Origin: Pasteuria penetrans
GTDB lineage: Bacteria; Bacillota; Bacilli; Thermoactinomycetales; Thermoactinomycetaceae
Assembly (NCBI RefSeq): GCF_900538055.1
Contig: NZ_UZAC03000001.1
Coordinates: forward strand, 2,108,001 to 2,172,000
Direction of reading: 5' to 3'
Length of the DNA stretch: 64,000 bases
The notes under the pieces were generated by a model. The model had not been told where the DNA came from. It saw nothing but the letters and a program-made list of their open reading frames with translations, and made no database searches. A program made the translations under genes and the position numbers. This document shows positions 35,617 to 45,617 of this stretch, in pieces; positions within the stretch are counted from its first letter, which is position 1; each line of letters begins with the position of its first letter.

Positions 35617-36471
35617 GAACTGTCCCTACATTTTAAACAAAAGGACAAATCGATGTCAAGGATGTGCTAGGACAAAAGGGTAGAATGGGGGAAATTTCAT
35701 CCGTTGGAAAACCATTCATCTTAGGTTGAATCCTTGGAACATCGAAATCCCTCCTGGAAATCCATCGGTGACTGCGGTTGTGGAAATAAGAAAATAGGTC
35801 AGAAAATAGGGTATGGTGTTTTACGAAAAAAAATGACGGTGAAGTCAGCAATTACCATCTCCATCACGTCATTTTTTATTCCCTAATACTCATTAAAAAC
35901 TCATTAAAAAATTTTTTTAAAATAACTATTTGGGTTAGAAATTTTGGATTCAAGAGGGGGCTCTCCTTTTCTGGCACATGGAAATAAAACCCAAGAATCT
36001 CCATTTTTTGATAGCAAGACAAAGTACCCTCAATCTGTTTCAGTTTTCCATTCAGGAATCACCCCCCCTGAATTCCTCAACCCGTCGTTCCATGGAAGGG
36101 TTATGTTTTGGTCCTGGTTTTTAGGGAGAATCCACAAGACGGTTGAAAGACGATCGATTTCCAAGGATGAACCTGTCCACACCACGAATCCCAGATCCAT
36201 TTCCCATGGGTTTTTGCACGTTATCAATCCAGATCATAGTAAAAACAGTGGAAGTTTAAAATTATTATTTTTTTAAAATATATTATGAAATTACCTGTAT
36301 ATTCTATCCACTTGCGGAATATTTCCTTCTCATGGTACAGTCACAATAAGGGGGTTCTGCTTATTTTTAACGTTTGATAGGGAATATAGGGACAGGGATC
36401 TTGAACAAGGAACGATTCGTTCCCCAATAAGTCCCTTTCCACACAGAATAAGCGTTAGGCCAAGGGGGGCG
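35617..36471. other. AT-rich intergenic stretch after tRNA-Pro
   Basis: This is the left edge of the accessory island. No open frame has a ribosome-binding site or coding character. It contains A/T-runs (35880-35940, 36240-36300). The ribosome-binding site of the next gene, AAGGGGGGCG, is at 36462-36471. Confidence 0.4.
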
Positions 36472-37218
36472 ATGGTAATGGTTATCATTGGTTGTACCAT
36501 GAATTCAACAGGCGAGGAAAGGAGGGCCACCCTTTCCCTGCGACAAAATTATTCTAGAGCTTTGATGGCCCAAGGGGCCCTCCCCTGGTTGCTCCCCTAT
36601 CTCCAGAACAATGAGTCCCACCTGCATACGATTGTGGAATATTGCGATGGTCTCATGTTGACGGGTGGCGGTGATCCATCCCCTGCTTGTTGGAACGAGG
36701 AACCACGTTACCCCATATCAGACGTGGTCCCTGAGAGGGATGAAACTGAAATTCTCCTAATACGGGCTTTTGTAGAAAAAAAGAAACCGATTCTAGCGTT
36801 GTGCCGTGGCTGTCAAATGCTAAATATAGCATTAGGTGGTGACATCTATCAGGACATCCCGAGGCAGTATGAGGGTGCTTTGCAACATCGCCAAACCTCT
36901 TCTCCTAGATATCTGTGGCACCATATAACAATAAAAACGGGAACCCTATTGTCACGTTGTTATCAACCACCCAGGCAATCCGTCAATTCTGATCATCACC
37001 AAGCCATTCGAAAGCTCGCCGAACCACTTGTGGTAACCGCCACCGCCCAAGACGGGGTGGTAGAAGCCGTAGAGGGAAAAGATTCCTCCCATTTCATGGT
37101 TGGTGTACAGTGGCACCCTGAATGGACATTCCCAGGGGAAGGGGAATCGGATCGGAAACTCTTCTCTATATTTGTGGAAGAATGCAAAAAGAATAAGGGA
37201 CCTAAAGCACCCGTATAG
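36472..37218 (+). CDS. Class I glutamine amidotransferase-like hydrolase (peptidase C26, PuuD-like)
   Basis: Members hydrolyse gamma-glutamyl bonds, such as gamma-glutamyl-GABA. The 248-residue protein has the nucleophile elbow LCRGCQMLN (Cys near residue 108), the oxyanion region LTGGGDPSP (near 63), and the catalytic His/Glu in GVQWHPEW near residue 213. Starts ATG 36472 or 36478 both follow the G-rich site. Other family members act on folate polyglutamate, so the substrate is open. It stands alone next to mobile elements. Confidence 0.85.
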   Translation: MVMVIIGCTMNSTGEERRATLSLRQNYSRALMAQGALPWLLPYLQNNESHLHTIVEYCDGLMLTGGGDPSPACWNEEPRYPISDVVPERDETEILLIRAFVEKKKPILALCRGCQMLNIALGGDIYQDIPRQYEGALQHRQTSSPRYLWHHITIKTGTLLSRCYQPPRQSVNSDHHQAIRKLAEPLVVTATAQDGVVEAVEGKDSSHFMVGVQWHPEWTFPGEGESDRKLFSIFVEECKKNKGPKAPV

Positions 37219-37776
37219 AATGGAAACGGGAAGGACCCTGTCCCCCGTTGAATCCCCGAGAGAATATGTATGTATTTGCAGCCAAGGTTCCCTGGTTGAT
37301 TGAGAATTGCTTCTAAATTGATGTTCCCCCAAGGGGGTCCCAGGGGCGGAACTAAAAATCCCCCCTGGAGGAATGTATACAATCGTTCGGACACTACCCA
37401 CCCATAAAGGGAAGCCATGGGGCGCTATTACTCCCCAGATCCATAGCTTTCTCTTTTAGAGGGGTGCGAACAGCCCCCTCCTATTTACGTCTATAAGTAT
37501 TACTACCCAAAAAAATGTTTATTGATATCGATATTTTGTAATAATATTTATAGAAATAAAATATACATATAGTTTATTAAGATGAACATAACAATCTAAA
37601 ATCAAGGTACCTTCTTGGTACAACCGTCAATGTAATTGGAAATTGCTGCTCATTGGAATTATCCAGTTCATCCCAGGGTTTTTCTTCCTTATTATGTAAA
37701 ATATTACCATCATAGTGCGTACCGGGATGTTCTGATAGTTTTTTGAAAATTTTAAATTATTAGATCGGTGCCCCCT
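37219..37776. other. Intergenic region between peptidase gene and transposase
   Basis: No gene is seen. The first 250 bases are GC-richer with short G/C runs and the remainder is AT-rich. The right part should contain one end of the transposase-bearing element, but no terminal inverted repeat matching the other side could be found by eye. Confidence 0.35.
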
Positions 37777-38874
37777 TCAGGAAATCTGCTGGTAAAAACG
37801 TCTACCCGGGGACTTTCTTATGTTTATGTTATTCTTTTTCTGAATCATACTATCAAAACATATAGTCATCATATATGAGACAATTAGCATGAATGCCTGA
37901 TTATATGACGTTGGTCTATGTTTATCTAGCCCCATTGTATGCTTTAGTATTGTGAAACAATGCTCTCCTGATGAACGTTTTTTCATTAACTCCTTACATC
38001 CCTTTGTTTGTAGTCGATAAAAATTCTCCTTTCGCAGTGGACTGGTGATGGAGTTCGGTGTTTTGGCTCTTCTCTTATTATATCCAGCCAGTAATTTCAA
38101 ACCGTGTTGTTTACATAATTCGAACAGATCATGTACGTCGTAAGCACTGTCTGCTACTAGGCCCCTACATCCTAAGGTTGATATCTCGGGGATCAGTAAA
38201 CAGGACGCTTCAACCTCGCCTAAATTTGCGGGGCCCATGGCCAATACCAACGGTATTCTGCCGTCCATGGTTGCCACCACGGTTACTCCTATTCCCCTGT
38301 GAAAGCCCTTATAGTTCCGAAGGGTGGCCGTATCTTTCGCCCGTCTGCTTGTCGACACAATCACTTGATCCAAGAAAAGATATTTTTCCTTTATTTCCGA
38401 CAATATAACCTTCTGATCTTCTTCACTAAGAAGTTCTAATAGGTTAAAAATTATTGTTTCTCCGTTTCTTGCAATACATTTTTTAATGTTTTTATCATAT
38501 AATGATCGACTAAACCCTTTCGTAATCCCTATAATATCTCTTATCATTTTATTTCCATTTATAATATTTATTAATTCCCTTTCACTTTGTAAATTCCAAA
38601 TAGCCATAACGAAACAGCACAATATCGACACATGGTGATCGATCACACGGGTACGGCTTGACTTCTCCTCATTCGGGAAACCGTAGACCGTGGTAGCTAA
38701 TGTCTGCAGCATAAGCAGTCGGCTTTTTTCTTCTGCCCCTATGCCCTCATGATCTTCCCAAGGCTGTTCTGAAAGATTGGGTTTCTTTTTCCTCACCTGT
38801 TCTCTTCTCTTTTTGCTTTCTAATTTCCCATGAAGATCTGGAAAATTACTTATATCGTCTATGGGATAGGACAT
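37777..38874 (-). CDS. DDE transposase, IS4/IS5-like
   Basis: The 365-residue protein is an apparently intact transposase. The Asp residues of the DDE triad are in YLFLDQVIVST and GLVADSAYD, and the Glu in SGEHCFTILKHTMGLDK. The N-terminus is charged and may bind DNA. ATG 38874 has AAGGGAG upstream. The surroundings are AT-rich. A 105-bp fragment of a second copy lies at 40162-40266. Family assignment within the IS4/IS5 group is uncertain. Confidence 0.8.
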   Translation of the reverse strand: MSYPIDDISNFPDLHGKLESKKRREQVRKKKPNLSEQPWEDHEGIGAEEKSRLLMLQTLATTVYGFPNEEKSSRTRVIDHHVSILCCFVMAIWNLQSERELINIINGNKMIRDIIGITKGFSRSLYDKNIKKCIARNGETIIFNLLELLSEEDQKVILSEIKEKYLFLDQVIVSTSRRAKDTATLRNYKGFHRGIGVTVVATMDGRIPLVLAMGPANLGEVEASCLLIPEISTLGCRGLVADSAYDVHDLFELCKQHGLKLLAGYNKRRAKTPNSITSPLRKENFYRLQTKGCKELMKKRSSGEHCFTILKHTMGLDKHRPTSYNQAFMLIVSYMMTICFDSMIQKKNNINIRKSPGRRFYQQIS

Positions 38875-39220
38875 CTATATCTACTCCCTTATTTTCATAG
38901 ATATATTTTTTCAAATTATAACAAAAGAGTAATCGTATGTATAGGGTAATAAGTAAAAATTTATTATATTACATATATTTTACAATAATGGACACAGCGA
39001 TCCGCTCGGGGAGATACCTCAAGAGGGATTTTTTGCATTTTCCATAACTGAAAATTAGTACTATTTAGTTTCATGGGAAAAAGGCCCCCAATTCGTTTAC
39101 GCCAACTGTGGGGCCGGAGAGAGCAACATTCTTGACATATAAATTCATATTGCATATATAAAGAAACAATCAATATGAATAAAAATAGAATGATATAATA
39201 AAATACTATATAAACTTTAT
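38875..39220. repeat. AT-rich spacer with a segment shared with 45645-45705
   Basis: No gene. Bases about 39001-39070 resemble 45645-45705 (shared elements ACCTCA, TTTTTTC, AACTGAAAATTA, TACTAT in the same order), probably a remnant of the same mobile element at two places. Confidence 0.4.
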
Positions 39221-39952
39221 TTAAATAAAAATGTATATCCCTTTCGTTAGCCACCCTCTTTTAGTTTGTTGGTACAACATTTTTAGATTAAGGGATCCGG
39301 AGGCGGGCTCTAAATTCCTAAGTCTATCGTGTTGATCGTACGTTAATCCCTTACTTCCACAGTGTTTCACTTCAAAATGCACCAACCGCCGTAGCATACT
39401 GTAGACTTCGCTCTTCCCATCTTCCGGGGTAATCAATTCAGAGCGTAGACCACAGGAAGCATTAATTTTAACATATGTTGAGGTCCCAGTTTTCAACATA
39501 TTCTCCCTAAGTATCTTGTAACCCTCAGGCCTATCCACATAATACTCGGCCATGTCCCTCCATTCAGAGGGTTTTTCAGGTGGTTTTCGCTTCCCCTCTC
39601 TTTCCTCCCTGTATTGACTGATTTCCCTATCTAAATCTCCCACCATAATACCCATTGCCTCTATATTCTTTTGCTTTTCCTCCGGGGTCCACTTCACCTC
39701 GTTATTTTCATTACGGAGGGTATCCACCTCGTCGTATAGGGTATTGTAAATCCATTTCTCCCTATCGATTGGACGATTTGGACGATAAGGGGAGAAACCC
39801 CCTTTATCCGAATTGGCACTGTTATTATCCTCCATCTCGCGAACAAGATTGGTCCCATTCTCCTGAACATTCTCTGCTGATACGGGAACAACCGCTACGG
39901 TAAAAATGATAGGGGTAAACCATCGAGTGGACTGTATCATCTTCTTTATCAA
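39221..39952 (-). CDS. Exported protein of unknown function
   Basis: The 243-residue product begins with a signal peptide (MIKKMIQSTRWF, hydrophobic stretch, VPVSA cleavage region at about residue 26). The mature part is charged, with a helical segment (about residues 80-125, Glu/Lys/Arg-rich) and two Cys residues (about 166 and 197) that could form a disulphide. The start is TTG 39952, nine bases after GGAGG; ATG 39940 is the alternative. No family is recognised. It lies between two mobile elements, with AT-rich codon use. Confidence 0.6.
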   Translation of the reverse strand: MIKKMIQSTRWFTPIIFTVAVVPVSAENVQENGTNLVREMEDNNSANSDKGGFSPYRPNRPIDREKWIYNTLYDEVDTLRNENNEVKWTPEEKQKNIEAMGIMVGDLDREISQYREEREGKRKPPEKPSEWRDMAEYYVDRPEGYKILRENMLKTGTSTYVKINASCGLRSELITPEDGKSEVYSMLRRLVHFEVKHCGSKGLTYDQHDRLRNLEPASGSLNLKMLYQQTKRGWLTKGIYIFI

Positions 39953-40161
39953 TTCCTTGAGCCTCCATACAATAATTAATTTTAGCAGATACCCACTGGG
40001 TTGAGGTGGTCTTCACCAGATAGAATTTCAGGGGGGAATTTCTAAGCAACCCATATATGCTATACAAGACAGCAATATGCATAATAGCATACTAATAGGG
40101 GATATGTAAAATAAATCCGAGCAAGGCCGAAATATCAGCCCTGCTCGGCGGTAGTACCTTG

Positions 40162-40266
40162 TGCCCGTCTGCTTATCGGCATAATAACTTGATCCAAAAA
40201 AGATATTCTTCCTCTATTTCTGACAACATAACCTTGCGATCTTCTTCACTTAAGAAGTTCCAATAA
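40162..40266 (-). pseudogene. Fragment of a second IS4/IS5-like transposase copy
   Basis: This stretch matches 38338-38445, inside the transposase at 37777-38874 (around residues 143-178), with scattered differences. Both ends are abrupt; the right end abuts group II intron sequence. Confidence 0.75.
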
Positions 40267-40673
40267 GTGTCGAGTAGACCCGGCATTTCAGCCGAGTCCC
40301 TCACAGATCCGGACATGATACTCTCGCATCATCCGGCTCTTCTCATCCCATCCCAATCTTCAGACCCTTTAGGTCCTACTTCGATTATGGGGATGTTGCT
40401 CCGAGGTTCCAGTGACCTCCTATAGTGGATCTCCACTAAAGTTGTCGTTTGATCTCCTCCAGCGGATCTCCCGCTAAAGTTCTCATCTAACTGTCCTCCG
40501 CAGGATGAGTCATCCCCTTCGCTCCACTTCCATTACAGAAGCTTCCTCACTACTATGAGCTGATCCGACTTCGTGCACGGAACCTCGGTTTGTCCTCGGT
40601 CTTTATACATCTGGCGACAGCCAGACGCCGTACGACGATCTCTCAAGTTCCGATCAAGAGCCTACATCGGGTT

Positions 40674-41278
40674 CATCCCGCCTGAACACCGCATGCCACC
40701 GGGGCAGTAGATAGGTCATCCCCCACGGTTCATCCCGACGTTCGGGACCCACATCGGTTTTGACATGGACTATACCTTTCGATGCGTCTTCGGCTGGTTC
40801 GCTTTCGCTGATCTCCCCGATTCCCACCTGACAGGGTCATGCCCTGCCTTTTCCTAGATCGCTCACCACCGGGGTGTTTCCACACCAGCAGCACTAGGCG
40901 GTTTGTAACCTGCTACCTATCAGCCGGTTACGAAGGGCCGAGCAACCTTCATCTCTTGAACGACTTCTTGACACACATCCCGCCTATACACCGCATGCCA
41001 CCTGGGCAGTAGATAGGTCATCCCCCACGGTTCATCCCGACGTTAGAACCCCACATCGGTTTTGACATGAACTAGCCTTTTCGATGCGTCTTCGAACGGT
41101 TCGCTTTCGCTGATCTCCCCGATTCCCACCTGACAGGGTCATGCCCTGCCTTTTCCTAGATCGCTCACCACCGGGGTGTTTCCACACCAGCAGCACTAGG
41201 CGGTTTGTAACCTGCTACCTATCAGCCGGTTACGAAGGGCCGAGCAACCTTCATCTCTTGAACGACTTCTTGACACAC
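40674..41278. repeat. 302-bp tandem duplication in the intron
   Basis: Copies 40674-40975 and 40976-41278 are about 95% identical. The unit includes the last ~57 bp of the maturase gene and its downstream RNA, so the first copy carries a duplicate of the maturase tail. Confidence 0.9.
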
Positions 41279-41815
41279 GGCCCACCAGGCCAAAACGTTG
41301 TTATCGAAGCTCCGTACTAAAGCTTTCCTCAGATGTGAGGGATAAAAGGCGCCATAGTAGTTCACCCAGCCCCTCAATATGGGATTGGACATTTCCGCCA
41401 CCTCATGCAATTCCATGTCTGGCCTCACGTGTTTTCTTATTTCCTTCCCCCGTTTCGCTATCTTCTTCCTCGATTTTCGGCTGATGGCTGGATTGTATCC
41501 CAGAAACCTTCTTCTCCCCACGCGGGTTACGGCCTGACGCGGGCAAAACGTGAACCCCAGGAAGTCAAAGGATGTTCCTTTGTGCTTCCCCGTCTTCCAG
41601 CCGTCCTTGCAGTAGAAGATTTTGGTTTTCCTCGGATGTAGTTCCAGACCACACTGAGCCATTCTCTGTTGCAATTCTCCCAGAAGATTTTCAGCTTGGG
41701 CTTGATTTTCACAATGAAGAATCACGTCATCCACATATCTTTCAAACTCAATATCTGGATGATGTTCCTGTAACCATCGATCTAGGGCATAGTGCAGGAA
41801 CAAATTGGCCGGGTC
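41222..41815 (-). pseudogene. ltrA: Group II intron reverse transcriptase/maturase, N-terminally truncated
   Basis: The remaining ~193 residues contain the catalytic RT motif YVDD (in FERYVDDVILHC) preceded by ANLFLHYALDRWL, then the RT thumb and the maturase-specific domain (MSNPILRGWVNYYGAF, NNVLAWW). A TAG lies in frame just upstream of about 41815 and the first two-thirds of the RT domain are missing, so the gene is broken. There is no HNH endonuclease domain. Confidence 0.85.
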
Positions 41816-42231
41816 AACCCCCTATTTTCAACCCACCATGGCAAAATAGCCCTACCATCCGTCTTGTGCGACACAAAGCAAGCCGATGCCCCATTTTCTT
41901 CGTAATGATTCCCGAATTTATAAACCCTTTTTATGATATTGCTTCATAATAACCCCCGACTCTAGCTCCATTCGTTCTCATCAGGTCCGGTTTTCTGAAA
42001 GTAATCCAAAGTAGGAAATTGCCCCCGAAACCGTGGGCAAAATGTAATTTATAGTGCATCCCGAGCCAACTTTTCGATACACCCAAAACCGAAAAAAGCG
42101 ATCCAAAGGGTAGGTGCTAGGTAAGCCCGGGGGGCCTTCACCTGGGATGCCCTAACGGACATCCCTCGGCCCCGCTGGGAAAAGCAGCCTATTTCGGAAC
42201 GAAACAGACTTGTATTTATGGATTATCATTC
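41816..42231. other. Spacer between intron and Mutator-like element
   Basis: No gene is supported. It contains a C/G-rich stem around 42124-42176. The last six bases (42226-42231, TCATTC) repeat the six bases after the element (45182-45187). Confidence 0.4.
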
Positions 42232-42367
42232 GGGACCGTGCAATTTCTTGTGGGGAATGCCCTATCTATGAATCTAGTCTCACCTTTTCGTAAAGCAATT
42301 GAGTAACATAATAACATTTTGTTATGACACTGTTCCTGTTTTGATATCCACGGCGGATTTATCTTAT
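42232..42367. repeat. Left 136-bp terminal inverted repeat
   Basis: This is the exact reverse complement of 45046-45181. Reading outward (minus strand) it holds a 29-codon open frame beginning MLLCYSIALRKG that runs to the element edge. Confidence 0.95.
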
Positions 42368-42656
42368 ATTTATAAGGTGTTTCCTTTAATCACTAATTTA
42401 TTGTAAATTCAGAAAATAATGGGCTGGACAGACCGTTGCGAGATTTAGGGGTATAATGGATATTGAGATGGGCGGCGGATACCCAGTCTGATGCTGGAAG
42501 GATTGTACCACATAGGTTACCCCCAGAACTAGGCGGTGGGATTCTTGAGAAGGAATATGGTACCTCCGTTCCGTGGAAGAACTCGTCGGATGGAGGGAGT
42601 TTCCCGGGGAAAAACCGTCGTGGCGCCTTAGACGGATTTTCCCCGAAAGGTGCTAG

Positions 42657-44732
42657 CTAGAAATCAAGGGTATGGACATCGTCCATACAACCCTGCCCTT
42701 GTTCCGTGCATAAGAGGGGATGAAAGTCATAAGCCGTGGTGGGAAGAGGTTCTCCGTTCGAAATTTCGGACTCGTAGTCAGCAGGGATCGAAAGAAGATC
42801 CTCGACAGGCAATGGGTTGGGGTTTTCTTTTTGTTTCCCCACCCAATAGAAAGCGGTAAGCATCAATTCCTTCATCGCTACCTCAAGACCAACGAATCCA
42901 CCTTTTTTGCTATTCGTTCTCTCACGAAACAAAGCATTCAGCGATTCCGTGTAGTTCGTGGACAGTATATAGGGCAGAAGTATGGGGTTTTGGGTTATGG
43001 ATGCCGCTTGCAAACTCAAGGAGATTTTTTTAGGACTGAGCCTTTCCCATGCTTCGCATGTCGCCTTATTTCCAAACCGATACTTCCCTGCACACTCGGA
43101 CCACCGTTCTAGTGCCTGTCCCATATCCCCAGACCGTAAGACGTAAGAAGCGTCCTTAGCCATTTCCTTCTTCATACTTTTAGGAGCTGCATTCATGATG
43201 TTACGAATCGCGTGAACGTAACATCGTTGGTGAACCGTATGGTGAGGAAAATGCTTGCGTACAACTAAGGGAAAAGCCCTATGCCCATCTGTGGTAACGA
43301 TACGTATATCGTTGACATTCAGGCCCCGTTCCTTTAGTTTCCCTATATGCTGATCATAGGATTCAACATTCTCATCAGGCGAGGGGGTGATCCCTATTAT
43401 ATCCCGCCTCCCCTCCGCCGTGATACCCGTGCTGACTGCGATCGCCTTCGAAACATAACGACCCTCCTCCCGAATGGGAACAAAGAGGGTATCCATACCT
43501 ATGGCTGTATATACTGTCGTGCTCAGATCCCTTTCGAAATATTGTATAGCATCGTTGTAATAAGGTTGCAACCACTGCGAAAGCGTTTCCGGGGGCGTCC
43601 GAAGGTTGAATCCTTCCTCCAATAGTTTACTAATTTTTCGCAAGGAGAGGCCCGGAAGATAAAGACGATAAACGAAATCTTTGAGGGTATTCTTTGCACT
43701 CTGATAACGTGGTAACGAGTACGGTGAAAATTCCCATCTTGTCCTAGGAACCTCTAGATCTAGTTCCCCAAACAGTGTGCTATATCCGCGATGATAGACC
43801 CCATTCCCCTCATCCTGGGGATATTTCAGACAATGGAGGGTTCGATCTACACGCATGCGTAAGTTACATAGGTCCTCGACAACGGGTTTCCAATTCTTTG
43901 GGTCGGTTAGAGGGTCTATCTCTGGGATCCATGCGTTTTTTAACAATCCAATCAGCGCCCGCACCAAAATACTACCACCGTCGTGATGGAACATGAGGCT
44001 AGTAATATCGTCCAGGGGAAGGGAATCCTTCGTCTTTTCCTTGTGGTTCGATGGACAACACAATAATAGCAGTTTCTCAATCAGATGCCTAGATTCCTCC
44101 CACTCCTTGGGACCCCATGAGGTAATTCCCTCCTTGAGATCATCGAAAAAACGTTGAGCACGTAAGAATCGATCCCGAGTTTTTGGATCGTGCAATTGAT
44201 GATATCCATCCCCTTCGGATCGTGCATTCCCCGGACCTTTATCTTTTCCGTCACGCAAAGTTATGGATGGAGAATCCTCGATCAGTGGGTTGTGTTCCGT
44301 TTCTTGGGGGGCAGGGGACGGATTCATACTATGTAATTTCCCAATCTCACCGGCTACCGCAGACCATTTTGTGTCCTTATTCCCTGCTGCCATTGCCGTT
44401 GCCTTGTTGGCTAGGGCCAGCTTCTCGTTTGCCATTGCCATTGTCTCGTTGGCTAGGGCCAGCTTCTCGTTTGCCATTGCCATTGTCTCGTTGGCTAGGG
44501 CCAGCTTTTCGTTTGCTATTGCCATTATGGTCCTATCGGTTAGAATCAGTTTCTCATCTATTAAGACATTATGGCTATGACAGAAGGGACACGTACTTTT
44601 CAGTGTTTTTCCACAATACGGGGAGTCCATGGACCGGTCGCCTATCTTCATCGAATTTCTAGCTATCCATGACTCTTCTTTTTGGATATTGATTTTTCCT
44701 GATAATGTTGTATTATGGGTGTGGATGCTCAT
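42657..44732 (-). CDS. Mutator/IS256-family transposase with long N-terminal extension
   Basis: The 691-residue protein is far longer than normal IS256 transposases (about 390-410). Residues 1-~310 form an extension with a Cys/His cluster (YCGKTLKSTCPFCHSH, about 39-54), and three heptad-like repeats (ALANETMAMANEK, about 70-115). The catalytic part holds the DDE triad: Asp in AIGMDTLFVPI, Asp in IVTTDGHRAFP with the downstream HQRCYVHAIRN typical of the family, and Glu in NYTESLNALFRERT. ATG 44732 follows GAGGAGGG. The frame is intact, so this copy may be active. Confidence 0.9.
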   Translation of the reverse strand: MSIHTHNTTLSGKINIQKEESWIARNSMKIGDRSMDSPYCGKTLKSTCPFCHSHNVLIDEKLILTDRTIMAIANEKLALANETMAMANEKLALANETMAMANEKLALANKATAMAAGNKDTKWSAVAGEIGKLHSMNPSPAPQETEHNPLIEDSPSITLRDGKDKGPGNARSEGDGYHQLHDPKTRDRFLRAQRFFDDLKEGITSWGPKEWEESRHLIEKLLLLCCPSNHKEKTKDSLPLDDITSLMFHHDGGSILVRALIGLLKNAWIPEIDPLTDPKNWKPVVEDLCNLRMRVDRTLHCLKYPQDEGNGVYHRGYSTLFGELDLEVPRTRWEFSPYSLPRYQSAKNTLKDFVYRLYLPGLSLRKISKLLEEGFNLRTPPETLSQWLQPYYNDAIQYFERDLSTTVYTAIGMDTLFVPIREEGRYVSKAIAVSTGITAEGRRDIIGITPSPDENVESYDQHIGKLKERGLNVNDIRIVTTDGHRAFPLVVRKHFPHHTVHQRCYVHAIRNIMNAAPKSMKKEMAKDASYVLRSGDMGQALERWSECAGKYRFGNKATCEAWERLSPKKISLSLQAASITQNPILLPYILSTNYTESLNALFRERTNSKKGGFVGLEVAMKELMLTAFYWVGKQKENPNPLPVEDLLSIPADYESEISNGEPLPTTAYDFHPLLCTEQGQGCMDDVHTLDF

Positions 44733-45045
44733 GTTTTCCCTCCTCTGAGTTTATTGTTTGTTGATGATCAATATTCTATCAGAGGTAGGGGGCATGAGTC
44801 ATCCCCTTTTTACATAATAACGCTTCATTCTTTTTCACTGCAGATCGTGCGATCGTGCCCTATTTGTTGATCAGATCGCTTTGTCCATGGTAATGGAACC
44901 TTGTTCCATCTTATCCGTAATGTTGACAACATTACGGATTTTTTGTTGTTTTTGTACGTACCATAAACAGGATGGATCTTACTACAACACAATGTTCGTC
45001 TTCCGCGCAAGGACCTAGTAAAAATTTTATAAAAATTCATATGAA

Positions 45046-45181
45046 ATAAGATAAATCCGCCGTGGATATCAAAACAGGAACAGTGTCATAACAAAATGTT
45101 ATTATGTTACTCAATTGCTTTACGAAAAGGTGAGACTAGATTCATAGATAGGGCATTCCCCACAAGAAATTGCACGGTCCC
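45046..45181. repeat. Right 136-bp terminal inverted repeat
   Basis: Exact inverse of 42232-42367. Related ends occur alone at 684-819, 53738-53873 and 54205-54334, with a variable 10-bp patch next to the inner border. Confidence 0.95.
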
Positions 45182-45374
45182 TCATTCAACCACTAATTTT
45201 TGATCGAAACCAATGACCCCATTTATTATCTGTTGTAAAAAACAAATCGTAAATAATAAAACAAATCTCATTAACATTTATTACCTAAAATTAAGTAGGT
45301 AAATTATAAAAAATAGATGAAATTGGCCTGAAATCGGGATTTTTAAACGCAATTAAAGACACCGTATACTAACA
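45182..45374. other. AT-rich flank of the Mutator-like element
   Basis: After the 6-bp target duplication the sequence is AT-rich without a gene; it leads into the IS3 fragment. Confidence 0.4.
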
Positions 45375-45617
45375 TTATAAAATATAATAAAAAGCGAAGG
45401 ATTCCTGACTCCTTACAGAGTCGATTATACCCTCTTTTTTCCTAAGTTTGTATGCGGTTTTTCGATAACCACAAGCATCAAATTTATTTTCCGTTATTTG
45501 TGCTAACACAATATCCATGATTTTTTCATCACTTATCTTTCTCCCCTGCTTATCCAGGGCATATCCTGGAAATTTTCCCCTTTCTTTTATCTTCCTAGAA
45601 TGCATTATGCTAACCAC
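45375..45617 (-). pseudogene. IS3-family OrfB fragment (middle part)
   Basis: The 80-residue frame resembles the segment of IS3 OrfB that precedes the integrase core: FPGYALDKQGRKISDEKI followed by ACGYRKTAYKLRKKEGI (family form: GYSLTKDGKKVSDEEI...YGYRKI...LRR..G). It is cut on both sides. The preceding N-terminal part of the same type of protein lies 1.3 kb away at 46885-47080. Confidence 0.6.

Larger units (their letters stand above)
40268..41815 (-). mobile_element. Truncated group II intron with tandem duplication
   Basis: On the minus strand the C-terminal half of a group II intron reverse transcriptase/maturase (41222-41815) is followed by intron RNA-type sequence. This includes a segment with CAGCTCATAGTAGTGAGGAA (40540-40580) and ends with the conserved GAGCCGGATGATGCGAG..GTCTACTCGAC at 40268-40345. 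A 302-bp unit is tandemly duplicated. The 5' part of the intron and the first half of its protein are missing, so it cannot move by itself. Confidence 0.8.
42232..45181 (-). mobile_element. Complete Mutator/IS256-like insertion element, 2950 bp
   Basis: The element is bounded by 136-bp perfect terminal inverted repeats (42232-42367 and 45046-45181), starting GGGACCGTGCAATTTC, and flanked by a 6-bp direct repeat TCATTC on both sides (42226-42231, 45182-45187). It carries one transposase gene on the minus strand. Partial copies exist at 1-819, 51075-52246, 53276-53873 and 54205-54334. Such long terminal repeats are typical of Mutator-like elements and unusual for bacterial IS256 members (usually 20-40 bp). 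Confidence 0.9.

Noticed and set aside
35944-36276. Open frame of 110 codons in the intergenic region after the tRNA
   Set aside because: No ribosome-binding site, odd composition and no family resemblance.
40268-41815. Active retroelement or retron
   Set aside because: The reverse transcriptase lacks its N-terminal half and has the maturase domain of group II introns; no retron msr/msd structure or effector is seen.
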